Shown here piece by piece: positions 36,386-44,383 of a stretch of 64,000 nucleotides of DNA. The notes beneath the pieces are model-generated. The model had not been told where the DNA came from. It worked only from the letters and a program-made list of their open reading frames with translations, and did no database searches. This DNA comes from Mesorhizobium sp. YM1C-6-2 (lineage in GTDB: Bacteria; Pseudomonadota; Alphaproteobacteria; Rhizobiales; Rhizobiaceae): contig NZ_RCIZ01000002.1 of NCBI RefSeq assembly GCF_003666685.1, positions 702,501-766,500 on the forward strand. The letters are read 5' to 3'. The translations under genes and the position numbers were made by a program. Position 1 is the stretch's first letter; every line of letters begins with the position of its first letter.

Positions 36386-36488
36386 GCGCCGAACCCCCGG
36401 GAGCGTCTGTGGCCCAATTCGCTGGACCAGTTTTTGCTCATCTGTGGAGCGCGCTCCCCGAGCTTCATTTACGCTATCAGTCCCCTTG

Positions 36489-36505
36489 ACCGCCTCTTTG
36501 GCGGT
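36489..36505. promoter_or_regulatory. Dyad in the rutR leader
   Basis: ACCGCC and GGCGGT, 6-bp arms with a TCTTT spacer, next to the RutR-like box, on the rutR side. It may be a second operator or a hairpin in the rutR leader. Confidence 0.3.
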
Positions 36506-36513
36506 GCTAACGT

Positions 36514-36529
36514 TTGTCCATTCGGTCAA
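36514..36529. promoter_or_regulatory. RutR-box-like site between rutR and the aminotransferase
   Basis: TTGTCCATTCGGTCAA matches the RutR consensus TTGACCANNTGGTCAA at 12 of 14 defined positions. It lies between divergent rutR and the pyrimidine-catabolic aminotransferase, about 80 bases before the latter, and would allow autoregulation plus control of the operon. Confidence 0.65.
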
Positions 36530-36609
36530 AATTCGACTAGCACGAAAAGGCCTCCCGGACCAAGCGCTGGCATCACCGCAACGGGTTTACTTGAAAGGAA
36601 AGCTTGGTC

Positions 36610-37938
36610 ATGTCGAACCGGCTCAGGGTTACGCCGAACGATCTCAACGCATTCTGGATGCCGTTCACGGCAAACCGGCAGTTCAAGCAGGCGCCGCGCA
36701 TGCTGGCCGCCGCCAAGGACATGCACTACACGACCACCGACGGCCGCAAGATCCTCGACGGCACGGCGGGCCTCTGGTGCGTCAATGCCGGCCACTGCCG
36801 CCCCAAGATCACCGAGGCGATCCAGCACCAGGCGGCCGAGCTCGACTACGCGCCGGCCTTCCAGATGGGCCACCCGATCGTCTTCGAACTCTCCAACCGG
36901 CTGATCGACATCGCGCCTGCCGGCATGGAGCATGTGTTCTACACCAATTCGGGCTCGGAATCGGTCGACACCGCGCTGAAGATGGCGCTTGCCTACCACC
37001 GCGCCAAGGGCGACGGATCGCGCACCCGCCTCATCGGCCGTGAGCGCGGCTATCACGGCGTCAACTTCGGCGGCATCTCGGTCGGCGGCATCGTCACCAA
37101 CCGCAAGATGTTCGGCACGTTGCTCGCCGGCGTCGATCATATGCCGCATACGCATCTCCCCGCGAAGAACGCCTTCACGCGCGGCGTGCCGGAGCATGGC
37201 GCCGAACTCGCCAACGAGTTGGAGCGCATCGTCGCGCTGCATGACGCCTCGACGATCGCAGCCGTCATTGTCGAACCGGTCGCCGGCTCGACCGGCGTGC
37301 TCATCCCGCCGAAGGGTTACCTGCAGAAGCTTCGCGAGATCTGCACCAAGCACGGCATCCTTCTGATCTTCGACGAGGTCATCACCGGCTTCGGCCGCCT
37401 CGGCACGCCGTTCGCGGCCGACTATTTCGGCGTTACGCCCGACATCATCACCACCGCCAAGGGCGTCACCAACGGCGTCATCCCGATGGGCGCGGTGTTC
37501 GTGAAGAAGGAAATCCACGACGCCTTCATGAACGGGCCGGAGCATCTCATCGAGTTCTTCCACGGCTACACCTATTCCGGCAATCCGATCGCCTGCGCGG
37601 CCGCGCTCGGCACGCTCGATACCTACAAGGAAGAGGGACTTTTGACCCGCGGCGCCGAGCTCGCGCCCTATTGGGAGGAGGCGTTGCATTCGCTGAAGGG
37701 CGAGCCGAATGTCATCGACATCCGCAACATCGGCCTCGTCGGCGCGATCGAGCTCGAGCCGATCGCCGGCAGCCCGTCCAAGCGCGCATTCCAGGCTTTC
37801 GTGAAGGCCTTCGAGCGCGGTGCGCTGATCCGCACCACCGGCGATATCATCGCTTTGTCGCCGCCGCTGATCATCACCAAGGGCCAGATCAACGAACTGA
37901 TCGATCACGTCCGCGAGGTGCTGCGGGCCGTCGACTGA
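36610..37938 (+). CDS. Class III (omega) aminotransferase, probable beta-alanine:pyruvate transaminase
   Basis: PLP enzyme predicted to convert beta-alanine (or beta-aminoisobutyrate) to malonate semialdehyde, the last step of reductive pyrimidine breakdown. The start is ATG at 36610 (MSNRLRVTPNDLNAFWMPFT), preferred to an upstream TTG. Motifs: TNSGSESVDTALKMA (cofactor phosphate binding), RGYHGVNFGG, IFDEVITGFGRLG and the Schiff-base Lys in DIITTAKGVTNG. 442 residues, full length. The next gene is the carbamoyl-amino-acid hydrolase, and a RutR-like site is upstream; both support the pathway assignment. Confidence 0.9.
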   Translation: MSNRLRVTPNDLNAFWMPFTANRQFKQAPRMLAAAKDMHYTTTDGRKILDGTAGLWCVNAGHCRPKITEAIQHQAAELDYAPAFQMGHPIVFELSNRLIDIAPAGMEHVFYTNSGSESVDTALKMALAYHRAKGDGSRTRLIGRERGYHGVNFGGISVGGIVTNRKMFGTLLAGVDHMPHTHLPAKNAFTRGVPEHGAELANELERIVALHDASTIAAVIVEPVAGSTGVLIPPKGYLQKLREICTKHGILLIFDEVITGFGRLGTPFAADYFGVTPDIITTAKGVTNGVIPMGAVFVKKEIHDAFMNGPEHLIEFFHGYTYSGNPIACAAALGTLDTYKEEGLLTRGAELAPYWEEALHSLKGEPNVIDIRNIGLVGAIELEPIAGSPSKRAFQAFVKAFERGALIRTTGDIIALSPPLIITKGQINELIDHVREVLRAVD

Positions 37939-37985
37939 TGACAGCGATTTGCGAGGCGGCGACGGGAACCGCCGCCCGCACGCTG

Positions 37986-38120
37986 GAGTATGATCCCGAA
38001 GATCATGCTCGGATAAAAAGACACAGCATGATCCCCGGGAAGTCGGAACCGGTTTTCGGATCAGATCATGCCGGATAAAGATAGAGCGTGATGGTGCTTT
38101 GACGAAGCATCATCGCGCTC
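37986..38120. repeat. Array of three hairpin-forming intergenic repeats
   Basis: Three consecutive hairpins. The first is GAGTATGATC / GATCATGCTC (37986-38010). The second is GCATGAT...ATCATGC (38026-38071), enclosing GGAACCGGTTTTCGG. The third is 38084-38120, with 16-base arms paired throughout if two G-U pairs are allowed (GAGCGTGATGGTGCTT). The GATCATGCTC and AACCGGTTTTCGG elements are typical of interspersed rhizobial palindromes. The array lies between the aminotransferase and hydrolase genes and may set relative mRNA stability. Confidence 0.75.
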
Positions 38121-38141
38121 TGTGCAATGAGAGGAAGCACT

Positions 38142-39392
38142 ATGACCGCCCCCGGCGAAAATCTCCGAATCAATTCAGACCGTTTGTGGGATTCGCTGAT
38201 GGAGATGGCCAAGATCGGCCCCGGCATCGCCGGCGGCAACAATCGCCAGACGCTGACCGACGAGGACGGCGAGGGGAGGCGGCTGTTCCAGAAATGGTGC
38301 GATGCGGCGGGTCTCACCATGGGCGTCGACCAGATGGGCACCATGTTCGCCCGTCGCGAGGGCACGGACCCCGACGCGCTTCCCGTCTATGTCGGTTCGC
38401 ACCTCGACACCCAGCCGACAGGCGGCAAGTTCGACGGCGTGCTCGGCGTGCTGGGGGGCCTCGAAGTGATCCGCACCCTGAACGACCTCGACATCAAGAC
38501 GAAGCATCCGATCGTCGTTGCCAATTGGACTAACGAGGAAGGCACCCGCTACGCGCCGGCCATGATGGCGTCGGCGGTGTTTGCCGACATGATCACCCAG
38601 GACTACGCCTACGACCGCCAGGACAAGGACGGCAAGCGCTTCGGCGATGAGCTGGAGCGCATCGGCTGGAAGGGCGACGAGCCAGTAGGCGCCCGCAAGA
38701 TGAAGGCTTTCTTCGAACTGCATATCGAGCAGGGGCCGATCCTCGAGGACGAGGACATTGACATCGGCGTCGTCACCCACGGCCAGGGCCTGAAGTGGCT
38801 GCAGGTCACGCTGACCGGCAGGGAGGCGCATACCGGCTCGACGCCGATGCCCAAGCGCCGCAACGCCGGGCTCGGCATGGCGCGCGTCACCGAACTGGTG
38901 CACGAGGTGGCGATGGACTACCAGCCGGACGCCGTCGGTGCGATCGGCCACATGGAGGTCTATCCGAATTCGCGCAACATCATCGCCGGCCGCACCGTCT
39001 TCACCGTCGACATACGCTCGCCGGAGAAGAAGGTGCTCGATACGATGGATGCCCGCATCCGCGAGGGCATCGCCACGATCTGCGAGGCGCTCGACATCAA
39101 GTTCGAGATCGAGCAGGTCGGCCATTTCGATCCGGTGACCTTCGACAAGGATTGCGTCAAGGCAGTTCGCGACGCCGCCGAGCGGCTCGGCTACTCGCAC
39201 CGCAACATCGTATCCGGCGCCGGCCACGACGCCTGCTGGGTCAACCGCGTCGCGCCGACGGCGATGGTGTTCTGCCCCTGCGTCGATGGGCTTTCGCACA
39301 ACGAGGCCGAGGAGATCTTCCCGGAATGGGCGGCCGCCGGCTGCGACGTGCTTTTCCACGCGGTGGTCGAGACGGCAGTGATCGTCGAGTGA
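38142..39392 (+). CDS. Zn-dependent amidase, probable N-carbamoyl-beta-alanine amidohydrolase
   Basis: M20-family hydrolase (AmaB/HyuC/PydC-like) predicted to split N-carbamoyl-beta-alanine into beta-alanine, CO2 and ammonia. The start is ATG 38142, with AGAGGAAG upstream. Metal-ligand motifs: GSHLDTQPTGGKFDGVLGVL, NEEGTRYAPAMMAS and ELHIEQGPILE; the dimerisation-domain motif is GREAHTGSTPMPKRRNAG, and DGLSHNEAEEI is near the C terminus. 416 residues, full length. Its usual partner, dihydropyrimidinase, is not adjacent: a toxin-antitoxin pair begins 74 bases downstream. Confidence 0.9.
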   Translation: MTAPGENLRINSDRLWDSLMEMAKIGPGIAGGNNRQTLTDEDGEGRRLFQKWCDAAGLTMGVDQMGTMFARREGTDPDALPVYVGSHLDTQPTGGKFDGVLGVLGGLEVIRTLNDLDIKTKHPIVVANWTNEEGTRYAPAMMASAVFADMITQDYAYDRQDKDGKRFGDELERIGWKGDEPVGARKMKAFFELHIEQGPILEDEDIDIGVVTHGQGLKWLQVTLTGREAHTGSTPMPKRRNAGLGMARVTELVHEVAMDYQPDAVGAIGHMEVYPNSRNIIAGRTVFTVDIRSPEKKVLDTMDARIREGIATICEALDIKFEIEQVGHFDPVTFDKDCVKAVRDAAERLGYSHRNIVSGAGHDACWVNRVAPTAMVFCPCVDGLSHNEAEEIFPEWAAAGCDVLFHAVVETAVIVE

Positions 39393-39466
39393 GGCGGCTG
39401 CCGGGAGGCCTGTTGAACAAGGCTTGGAAAGCGAGGATAATTGCCGCGATCCAGGAGGAGGCCATC

Positions 39467-39688
39467 GTGGGGCGTCCAAGAGAATTGACGGCGGAAGAAC
39501 GGCGACAACTTATTTCCGAAGGCTACCGGCCCGTGGAAATGTGGGTGCCTGACCTGTCCGATCCACAATTGCTGGCCAAGGCCGACGCCGAAGCCAAGAG
39601 GATCGCCAAGGCCGATCAGGACGAAGATATTCTGGACTGGATCGAGGCGGTACAGAAGGACATGTGGGAGGGCGAAGACCGTACATGA
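39467..39688 (+). CDS. MazE-type antitoxin (DUF3018 family)
   Basis: Antitoxin predicted to neutralise the downstream MazF-like RNase and repress the operon. The start is GTG at 39467 (GRPRELTAEERRQLISEGYR), with AGGAGG eight bases upstream; an in-frame TTG at 39413 with GGGAGG is an alternative that adds 18 residues. RPVEMWVPDLSDPQLLAKAD and DILDWIEAVQKDMWEGE are characteristic of DUF3018 antitoxins. 73 residues. The stop overlaps the toxin ATG by four bases (ATGA). Base composition is visibly less GC-rich than in the neighbours, consistent with acquisition. Confidence 0.85.
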   Translation: MGRPRELTAEERRQLISEGYRPVEMWVPDLSDPQLLAKADAEAKRIAKADQDEDILDWIEAVQKDMWEGEDRT

Positions 39689-40017
39689 AGCGCGGCGATG
39701 TGGTGATTGTCGCGTTGCCGGGGGATCTGGGCAAGCCGCGACCGGCAGTCATCGTGCAGGCCGACGTTCTCAACGACAATCTCAGGACAATCATGCTTTG
39801 TCCTATCAGCAGTTTCTCCTCCAACCCCAGCTTCTTTCGCGTTCCCGTCGAGCCCACTCCTGAAAACGGACTTCGCTTGCCCTCGGAAATCATGGTGGAG
39901 AAGCTCCAGGCCGCCAACCGCATCAGGATAGCCCAGGTTATCGGCCGACTGGACGACCTTACCCTTCGCAAGCTCGCCCGATCGCTGACGATCGCGCTCG
40001 GCTTGACGGAGGTCTGA
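39685..40017 (+). CDS. MazF/PemK-family toxin (type II endoribonuclease)
   Basis: Predicted sequence-specific mRNA endoribonuclease. 110 residues with the PemK/MazF start MKRGDVVIVALPGDLGKPRP, AVIVQADVLNDN, TIMLCPISS and the C-terminal MVEKLQAANRIRIAQVIGRL. It overlaps the antitoxin gene by four bases, the usual arrangement. The next gene's TTG start directly abuts its stop, and its last codons carry that gene's ribosome binding site (GGAGG). The pair sits inside the pyrimidine operon. Confidence 0.88.
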   Translation: MKRGDVVIVALPGDLGKPRPAVIVQADVLNDNLRTIMLCPISSFSSNPSFFRVPVEPTPENGLRLPSEIMVEKLQAANRIRIAQVIGRLDDLTLRKLARSLTIALGLTEV

Positions 40018-40401
40018 TTGAAGCGTCCGTCCTGTCTTTCCGCATTGCTGAGCCTGACCGTCGCTGTCGGCGTCCCTGCGATCTCAGCCGAACTCGACAT
40101 CCCCGGCAACTATGGCAACGAGGCCGGCTGCAGGCATGCCGCGACCGGCGACTTCGAAGGCGATGATTTGCTCCTGCTGACACGCCGCGACGTCAGCACT
40201 TACGCGACGCTCTGCTCCTTCGTTCATCTCTACCCGGCCGAGGCGGACAGCCACGTGGCCGTCGTCACCTGCGGTCATGAGGGCGAGGGCTACACGACGC
40301 TCGGCCTCATGCGTGTGCAAAAAGATCCCGATGGCGTGGACGCCTATCACATCTTCGACGAAGATGGTGCCACGTGGGGGAAGGCCGGGCGGTGTCCATG
40401 A
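40018..40401 (+). CDS. Small secreted protein of unknown function with four Cys
   Basis: 127 residues starting at TTG (40018), with GGAGG five bases upstream, abutting the MazF stop. The signal peptide MKRPSCLSALLSLTVAVGVP is cleaved near ISA-E. The mature part is about 103 residues with Cys at 38, 66, 85 and 126, enough for two disulfides; it is acidic and contains GYTTLGLMRVQKD. I do not recognise a family. Its stop overlaps the ATG of the ABC ATPase by four bases, so it is part of the transporter transcript and might be an accessory periplasmic factor, or a passenger that arrived with the toxin pair. Confidence 0.75.
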   Translation: MKRPSCLSALLSLTVAVGVPAISAELDIPGNYGNEAGCRHAATGDFEGDDLLLLTRRDVSTYATLCSFVHLYPAEADSHVAVVTCGHEGEGYTTLGLMRVQKDPDGVDAYHIFDEDGATWGKAGRCP

Positions 40402-41207
40402 CGATGACGGAAGCTGCGGCGGGGGAAACGACGGCTGTCGTCGAAGCCAGAAAACTCGGTCTGACATTCCAGACGAATGACGGGCCGGTGCAGGCTTTGA
40501 CCGGCGTCGACCTCACCATCGGCAAGGGCGAGTTCGTCTCCTTTATCGGGCCTTCGGGCTGCGGCAAGACCACGTTCCTGCGCGTGATCGCCGATCTCGA
40601 AAAACCGACCGAAGGCACGATCTCGGTCAATGGCATGTCGCCGGAGCAGGCGCGCGAGCGCCGCGCCTACGGCTACGTCTTCCAGGCCGCCGCGCTGTTT
40701 CCCTGGCGCACCATAGCGAAGAACGTCGCGCTGCCGCTGGAGATCATGGGCGTCCCGGCGGCAGAGCAGAAGGCGCGCATCGCGCGGGTGATGGACCTCG
40801 TGAACCTCACCGGTTTCGAGAAGAAATATCCCTGGCAGCTTTCAGGCGGCATGCAGCAGCGTGCTTCCATCGCCCGTGCGCTCGCCTTCGACGCCGATCT
40901 TCTCCTGATGGACGAGCCGTTCGGCGCGCTCGATGAGATCGTGCGCGACCATCTCAACAAGCAGCTTCTCGAACTCTGGGCGCGCACCGACAAGACGATC
41001 TGTTTCGTCACGCATTCCATCCCCGAGGCGGTCTACCTGTCGACGCGCATCGTCGTCATGTCGCCGCGGCCGGGCCGGGTGACCGACGTGATCGAATCGA
41101 CGCTGCCGAGGGAACGTCCGCTCCACATCCGCGAAAGCGCTGAATTCCTCGCCATCGCCCACCGCGTCCGCGACGGCCTGCATGCGGGACACGGCTATGA
41201 GGATTGA
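40398..41207 (+). CDS. ABC transporter ATP-binding protein (nitrate/sulfonate/pyrimidine type)
   Basis: Cytoplasmic ATPase of an importer of the SsuB/TauB/ThiZ group. Walker A is GPSGCGKTT, the Q-loop YVFQAAALFPWRT, the signature LSGGMQQRASIARALAFDAD and Walker B LLLMDEPFGALDE, with the switch His in CFVTHSIPEAV. 269 residues. The ATG overlaps the stop of the small secreted protein gene (ATGA). It is followed by two permease genes and a binding protein. In related genomes such systems sit with pyrimidine-degradation genes, so pyrimidine or pyrimidine-precursor uptake is likely. Confidence 0.9.
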   Translation: MTMTEAAAGETTAVVEARKLGLTFQTNDGPVQALTGVDLTIGKGEFVSFIGPSGCGKTTFLRVIADLEKPTEGTISVNGMSPEQARERRAYGYVFQAAALFPWRTIAKNVALPLEIMGVPAAEQKARIARVMDLVNLTGFEKKYPWQLSGGMQQRASIARALAFDADLLLMDEPFGALDEIVRDHLNKQLLELWARTDKTICFVTHSIPEAVYLSTRIVVMSPRPGRVTDVIESTLPRERPLHIRESAEFLAIAHRVRDGLHAGHGYED

Positions 41208-41216
41208 GGGGGCTTG

Positions 41217-42095
41217 ATGGATCGCGCCCGCGACAAGATCGTCCCCGTCCTCACCATCCTCGCCGGGCTGGTGGTCGTCTGGTATGTCGCGGCGGTGCTC
41301 CTTAACGCACCGTTCCAGCGCGATCTCGACCGGCGCGCGGGCGAGACGCCTGATACGATCGAGTTCATCGCCAAGACCCTGTCGCAGCCAAAGCCCACCA
41401 TGCCGGCGCCGCATCAGGTCGCGGAGAACTTCTTCGAGAACACGTTTCTCAGGAAGATCACCAGCAATCGCAGCCTCGTCTACCACGCCTGGGTGACGCT
41501 TTCCTCGACGCTGCTCGGCTTCGCCTTCGGTACGGCGCTCGGCATAGTGATCGCGGTCGGCATCGTGCATGTCCAGGCGCTCGACCGCAGCCTGATGCCC
41601 TGGATCATCGCCTCGCAGACGATCCCCATTCTTGCCATCGCGCCGATGGTGGTGGTGGTCTTCGCGGCGGTCGGCATAACGGGCATCGTGCCGAAATCGC
41701 TGATCTCCACCTATCTATCCTTCTTCCCGGTTGCCGTCGGCATGGTGAAGGGTCTGCGCTCGCCGGAATTCATGCATCTCGACCTGATGCACACCTACAA
41801 CGCCAGCGCCTCCCAGCTCTTCTGGAAACTGCGGGTGCCTGCTTCCGTGCCTTTCCTCTTCGCCTCGATGAAGGTGGCGGTCGCAGCGAGCCTAGTCGGC
41901 GCGATCGTCGCCGAACTGCCGACCGGCGCGGTGGCAGGCATCGGATCGAAGCTGCTCGCCGCCTCCTATTACAGCCAGACCATCGACATGTGGTCGGCGC
42001 TGGTCGCCGGCTCGATCGTGGCGGCGCTGCTCGTCACGCTGGTTGGCCTCGCCGGCCGCCTCGTCGACCGCTCGATGGGGGCGCGTCCGGCATGA
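41217..42095 (+). CDS. ABC transporter permease (nitrate/sulfonate/pyrimidine type), first copy
   Basis: Inner-membrane permease of 292 residues. The N-terminal helix is VPVLTILAGLVVVWYVAAVL, followed by a short periplasmic part and five further hydrophobic segments. The coupling loop is HTYNASASQLFWKLRVPASVPF, as in SsuC/ThiX permeases. Starts nine bases after the ATPase stop and overlaps the second permease by four bases (ATGA). Two different permeases imply a heterodimeric channel. Confidence 0.88.
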   Translation: MDRARDKIVPVLTILAGLVVVWYVAAVLLNAPFQRDLDRRAGETPDTIEFIAKTLSQPKPTMPAPHQVAENFFENTFLRKITSNRSLVYHAWVTLSSTLLGFAFGTALGIVIAVGIVHVQALDRSLMPWIIASQTIPILAIAPMVVVVFAAVGITGIVPKSLISTYLSFFPVAVGMVKGLRSPEFMHLDLMHTYNASASQLFWKLRVPASVPFLFASMKVAVAASLVGAIVAELPTGAVAGIGSKLLAASYYSQTIDMWSALVAGSIVAALLVTLVGLAGRLVDRSMGARPA

Positions 42096-43246
42096 GGTGG
42101 TTCACGCTTTCCTGGCAGGCGGTCGCCGCGATCCTGCTCTGCATCCTGGCCGGCCTTCTCGGTCCGATGACGCAGCCCGAGATGAAGGCGCTCGCCAATC
42201 CGGCCGTGACCATCGCCTATCCGTTCCTCAACACCAAGGGCCTCATCTTCGACCTCATCCTGGGCGCTGCCGCTGTCTCGATGCTGCGCATCCCGCCGCT
42301 TGCCGCCGTGGCCGCGCTGGCCATAGGCGCGCATGTCGCGGCATGGCTCTTGCTGACTGGCATCGTCGGTTTCGAGGGATCGGCGCATGCGCCGTACTAT
42401 CTGCTGCTCGCCGCCGCCTGGCTGCTCGCCTGGCGCTGCGTGACCATCCTGTCGGAGCTGAAGCCGGCGAACCGCGCCGCGAACGCGCTCCTGCGCCTCG
42501 TCATCCCGTTCATCTTCGGCGTCTGGATCCTGATCGTCTGGGAAGCCGTCGTGCGCGGCGCCGGCATCCCCTTCATCCTGCTGCCGCCGCCATCGGCCAT
42601 CGGCGTGCGGATTGCGAACTCGCTCCCCATCCTTGCCGCCGATGTCAACCAGACGATCTTCAAGTCCGTCATAGCAGGCTATGTCATCGGCTGCGGCGCC
42701 GGCTTCCTGACGGCGATCCTCGCCGATCGCGTCGCCTTTCTCGGGCGCGGCCTGCTGCCGATCGGCAACATGGTGTCGGCGCTGCCGATCGTCGGCGTGG
42801 CGCCGATCATGGTGATGTGGTTCGGCTTCGGCTGGGAATCGAAGGCGGCGGTCGTCGCCATCATGACCTTCTTCCCGATGCTGGTGAACACGGTGACCGG
42901 GCTCGCCGCCTCCGGCCACATGGAGCGCGACCTGATGCGCACCTACGCTTCCGACTACACGCAGACGCTTCTGAAGCTCAGGCTGCCGGCTGCGGCGCCT
43001 TTCATCTTCAACGCGCTCAAGATCAATTCGACGCTGGCACTCATAGGGGCGATCGTCGCCGAGTTCTTCGGCACTCCGGTCGTGGGCATGGGTTTCCGAA
43101 TCTCGACGGAGGTCGGCCGCATGAACATCGACATGGTGTGGGCCGAAATCGCTGTTGCGGCGCTCATCGGTTCGGTCTTCTATGGCCTGATCGCCCTCGC
43201 AGAAAGGGCGGCCACGTTTTGGCATCCGTCCGTCCGTGGTGGATAG
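42092..43246 (+). CDS. ABC transporter permease (nitrate/sulfonate/pyrimidine type), second copy with N-terminal extension
   Basis: Inner-membrane permease of 384 residues starting MRWFTLSWQAVAAILLCILA. The first 130 residues add several membrane segments not needed for the core permease. The permease domain then follows with YASDYTQTLLKLRLPAAAPF as the ATPase-coupling loop and EFFGTPVVGMGFRISTEVGR. Overlaps the first permease by four bases and precedes the binding-protein gene by 23 bases. The extension may contribute to substrate handling or complex stability. Confidence 0.87.
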   Translation: MRWFTLSWQAVAAILLCILAGLLGPMTQPEMKALANPAVTIAYPFLNTKGLIFDLILGAAAVSMLRIPPLAAVAALAIGAHVAAWLLLTGIVGFEGSAHAPYYLLLAAAWLLAWRCVTILSELKPANRAANALLRLVIPFIFGVWILIVWEAVVRGAGIPFILLPPPSAIGVRIANSLPILAADVNQTIFKSVIAGYVIGCGAGFLTAILADRVAFLGRGLLPIGNMVSALPIVGVAPIMVMWFGFGWESKAAVVAIMTFFPMLVNTVTGLAASGHMERDLMRTYASDYTQTLLKLRLPAAAPFIFNALKINSTLALIGAIVAEFFGTPVVGMGFRISTEVGRMNIDMVWAEIAVAALIGSVFYGLIALAERAATFWHPSVRGG

Positions 43247-43269
43247 GCGGTACTTCAGAGGGCAAGAGC

Positions 43270-44241
43270 ATGAAAAAGCTTATGGTCTCCATGTTGGCAG
43301 GCGCTATGTCGCTCGCCGCATTCCAGGCACTGGCTGCGGACAAGGTGACGCTGCAGCTGAAATGGGTCACGCAGGCGCAGTTCGCCGGCTACTACGTTGC
43401 CAAGGACAAAGGGTTCTATGAAGAGGAAGGTCTCGACGTCGAGATAAAGCCGGGCGGTCCCGACATCGCGCCCGAGCAGGTGATCGCGGGCGGCGGCGCC
43501 GACGTGATCGTCACCTGGATGGCGGCGGGGCTGGCCGCGCGCGACAAGGGTGTCGGCCTCATCAACATCGCCCAGCCCTACAAGAAGGCAGGCATGGAGC
43601 TCGTCTGCCCGAAGGATGGCCCGGTGAAGAGCGAGGCCGACTTCAAGGGCAAGACGCTCGGCGTCTGGTTCTTCGGCAACGAATACCCGTTCTATGCCTG
43701 GATGAACAAGATCGGCCTGCCGACCGAAGGCGGCCCGGACGGCGTCACCGTACTGAAGCAGAGCTTCGACGTGCAGCCGCTGATCCAGAAGCAGGCCGAT
43801 TGCATCTCGGTCATGACCTACAATGAGTACTGGCAGTTGATCGACGCCGGCTACAAGCCGGAAGACCTGATCGTCTTCAACTACACCGAGATGGGCAACG
43901 ACCTGCTTGAGGACGGGCTTTACGTGCTCGAGGACAAGCTCAAGGACCCCGCCTTCGAGGAGAAGATGGTCAAGTTCGTGCGTGCCTCTATGAAGGGCTG
44001 GAAATACGCGTCGGAAAACCCCGATGAAGCGGGCGAGATCATCATCGAGAACGGCGGCCAGGACGAGAACCACCAGAAGCGCATGATGGGTGAGGTGGCC
44101 AAGCTGATCGACAATGCTGACGGCAAGCTGATTCCGGCCGCCTACGACCGGACCGCCAAGGCGCTGCTCGACCAGAAGATCATCTCGAAGCCAGCGGAAG
44201 GCGGCTACACGACAGTCATCACCGACAAGGCTGTTCCGTAA
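43270..44241 (+). CDS. NMT1/ThiY-type ABC substrate-binding protein
   Basis: Periplasmic receptor of the importer. Signal peptide MKKLMVSMLAGAMSLAAFQA ends near ALA-ADK. NMT1-family features: LQLKWVTQAQFAGYYVAKDK, GFYEEEGLDVEIKPGG, then GADVIVTWMAAGLAARDKG and QKQADCISVMTYNEYWQLID. 323 residues. The family includes binders of hydroxymethylpyrimidine (ThiY), riboflavin and other heterocycles, so a pyrimidine-like ligand fits the context but is inferred. A strong terminator follows 22 bases after the stop. Confidence 0.9.
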   Translation: MKKLMVSMLAGAMSLAAFQALAADKVTLQLKWVTQAQFAGYYVAKDKGFYEEEGLDVEIKPGGPDIAPEQVIAGGGADVIVTWMAAGLAARDKGVGLINIAQPYKKAGMELVCPKDGPVKSEADFKGKTLGVWFFGNEYPFYAWMNKIGLPTEGGPDGVTVLKQSFDVQPLIQKQADCISVMTYNEYWQLIDAGYKPEDLIVFNYTEMGNDLLEDGLYVLEDKLKDPAFEEKMVKFVRASMKGWKYASENPDEAGEIIIENGGQDENHQKRMMGEVAKLIDNADGKLIPAAYDRTAKALLDQKIISKPAEGGYTTVITDKAVP

Positions 44242-44263
44242 GGCCTGCCGCTCTGCGACTGCG

Positions 44264-44289
44264 AAAAGGGCGGGCGACCGCCCTTTTTT
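44264..44289 (+). terminator. Rho-independent terminator after the pyrimidine-type importer operon
   Basis: AAAAGGGCGG / CCGCCCTTTT arms with a GCGA loop and a run of six T. It shares the exact 16-base core GGGCGGGCGACCGCCC with the hairpin at 44854. Confidence 0.92.
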
Positions 44290-44383
44290 CATGGGCGGGG
44301 AAACTTCCGCGCTCCCGGTTCGTTTTCAGGGTGCCGCCGGCAACGCCGTGCGGCCCCCGCAACAAACTTCTGGGAGGAATGAT

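Noticed and set aside
39393-40397. Dihydropyrimidinase (hydA) expected between hydrolase and transporter
   Set aside because: The interval only holds the toxin-antitoxin pair and the small secreted protein; no metal-binding hydantoinase motif was found on either strand anywhere in the window.
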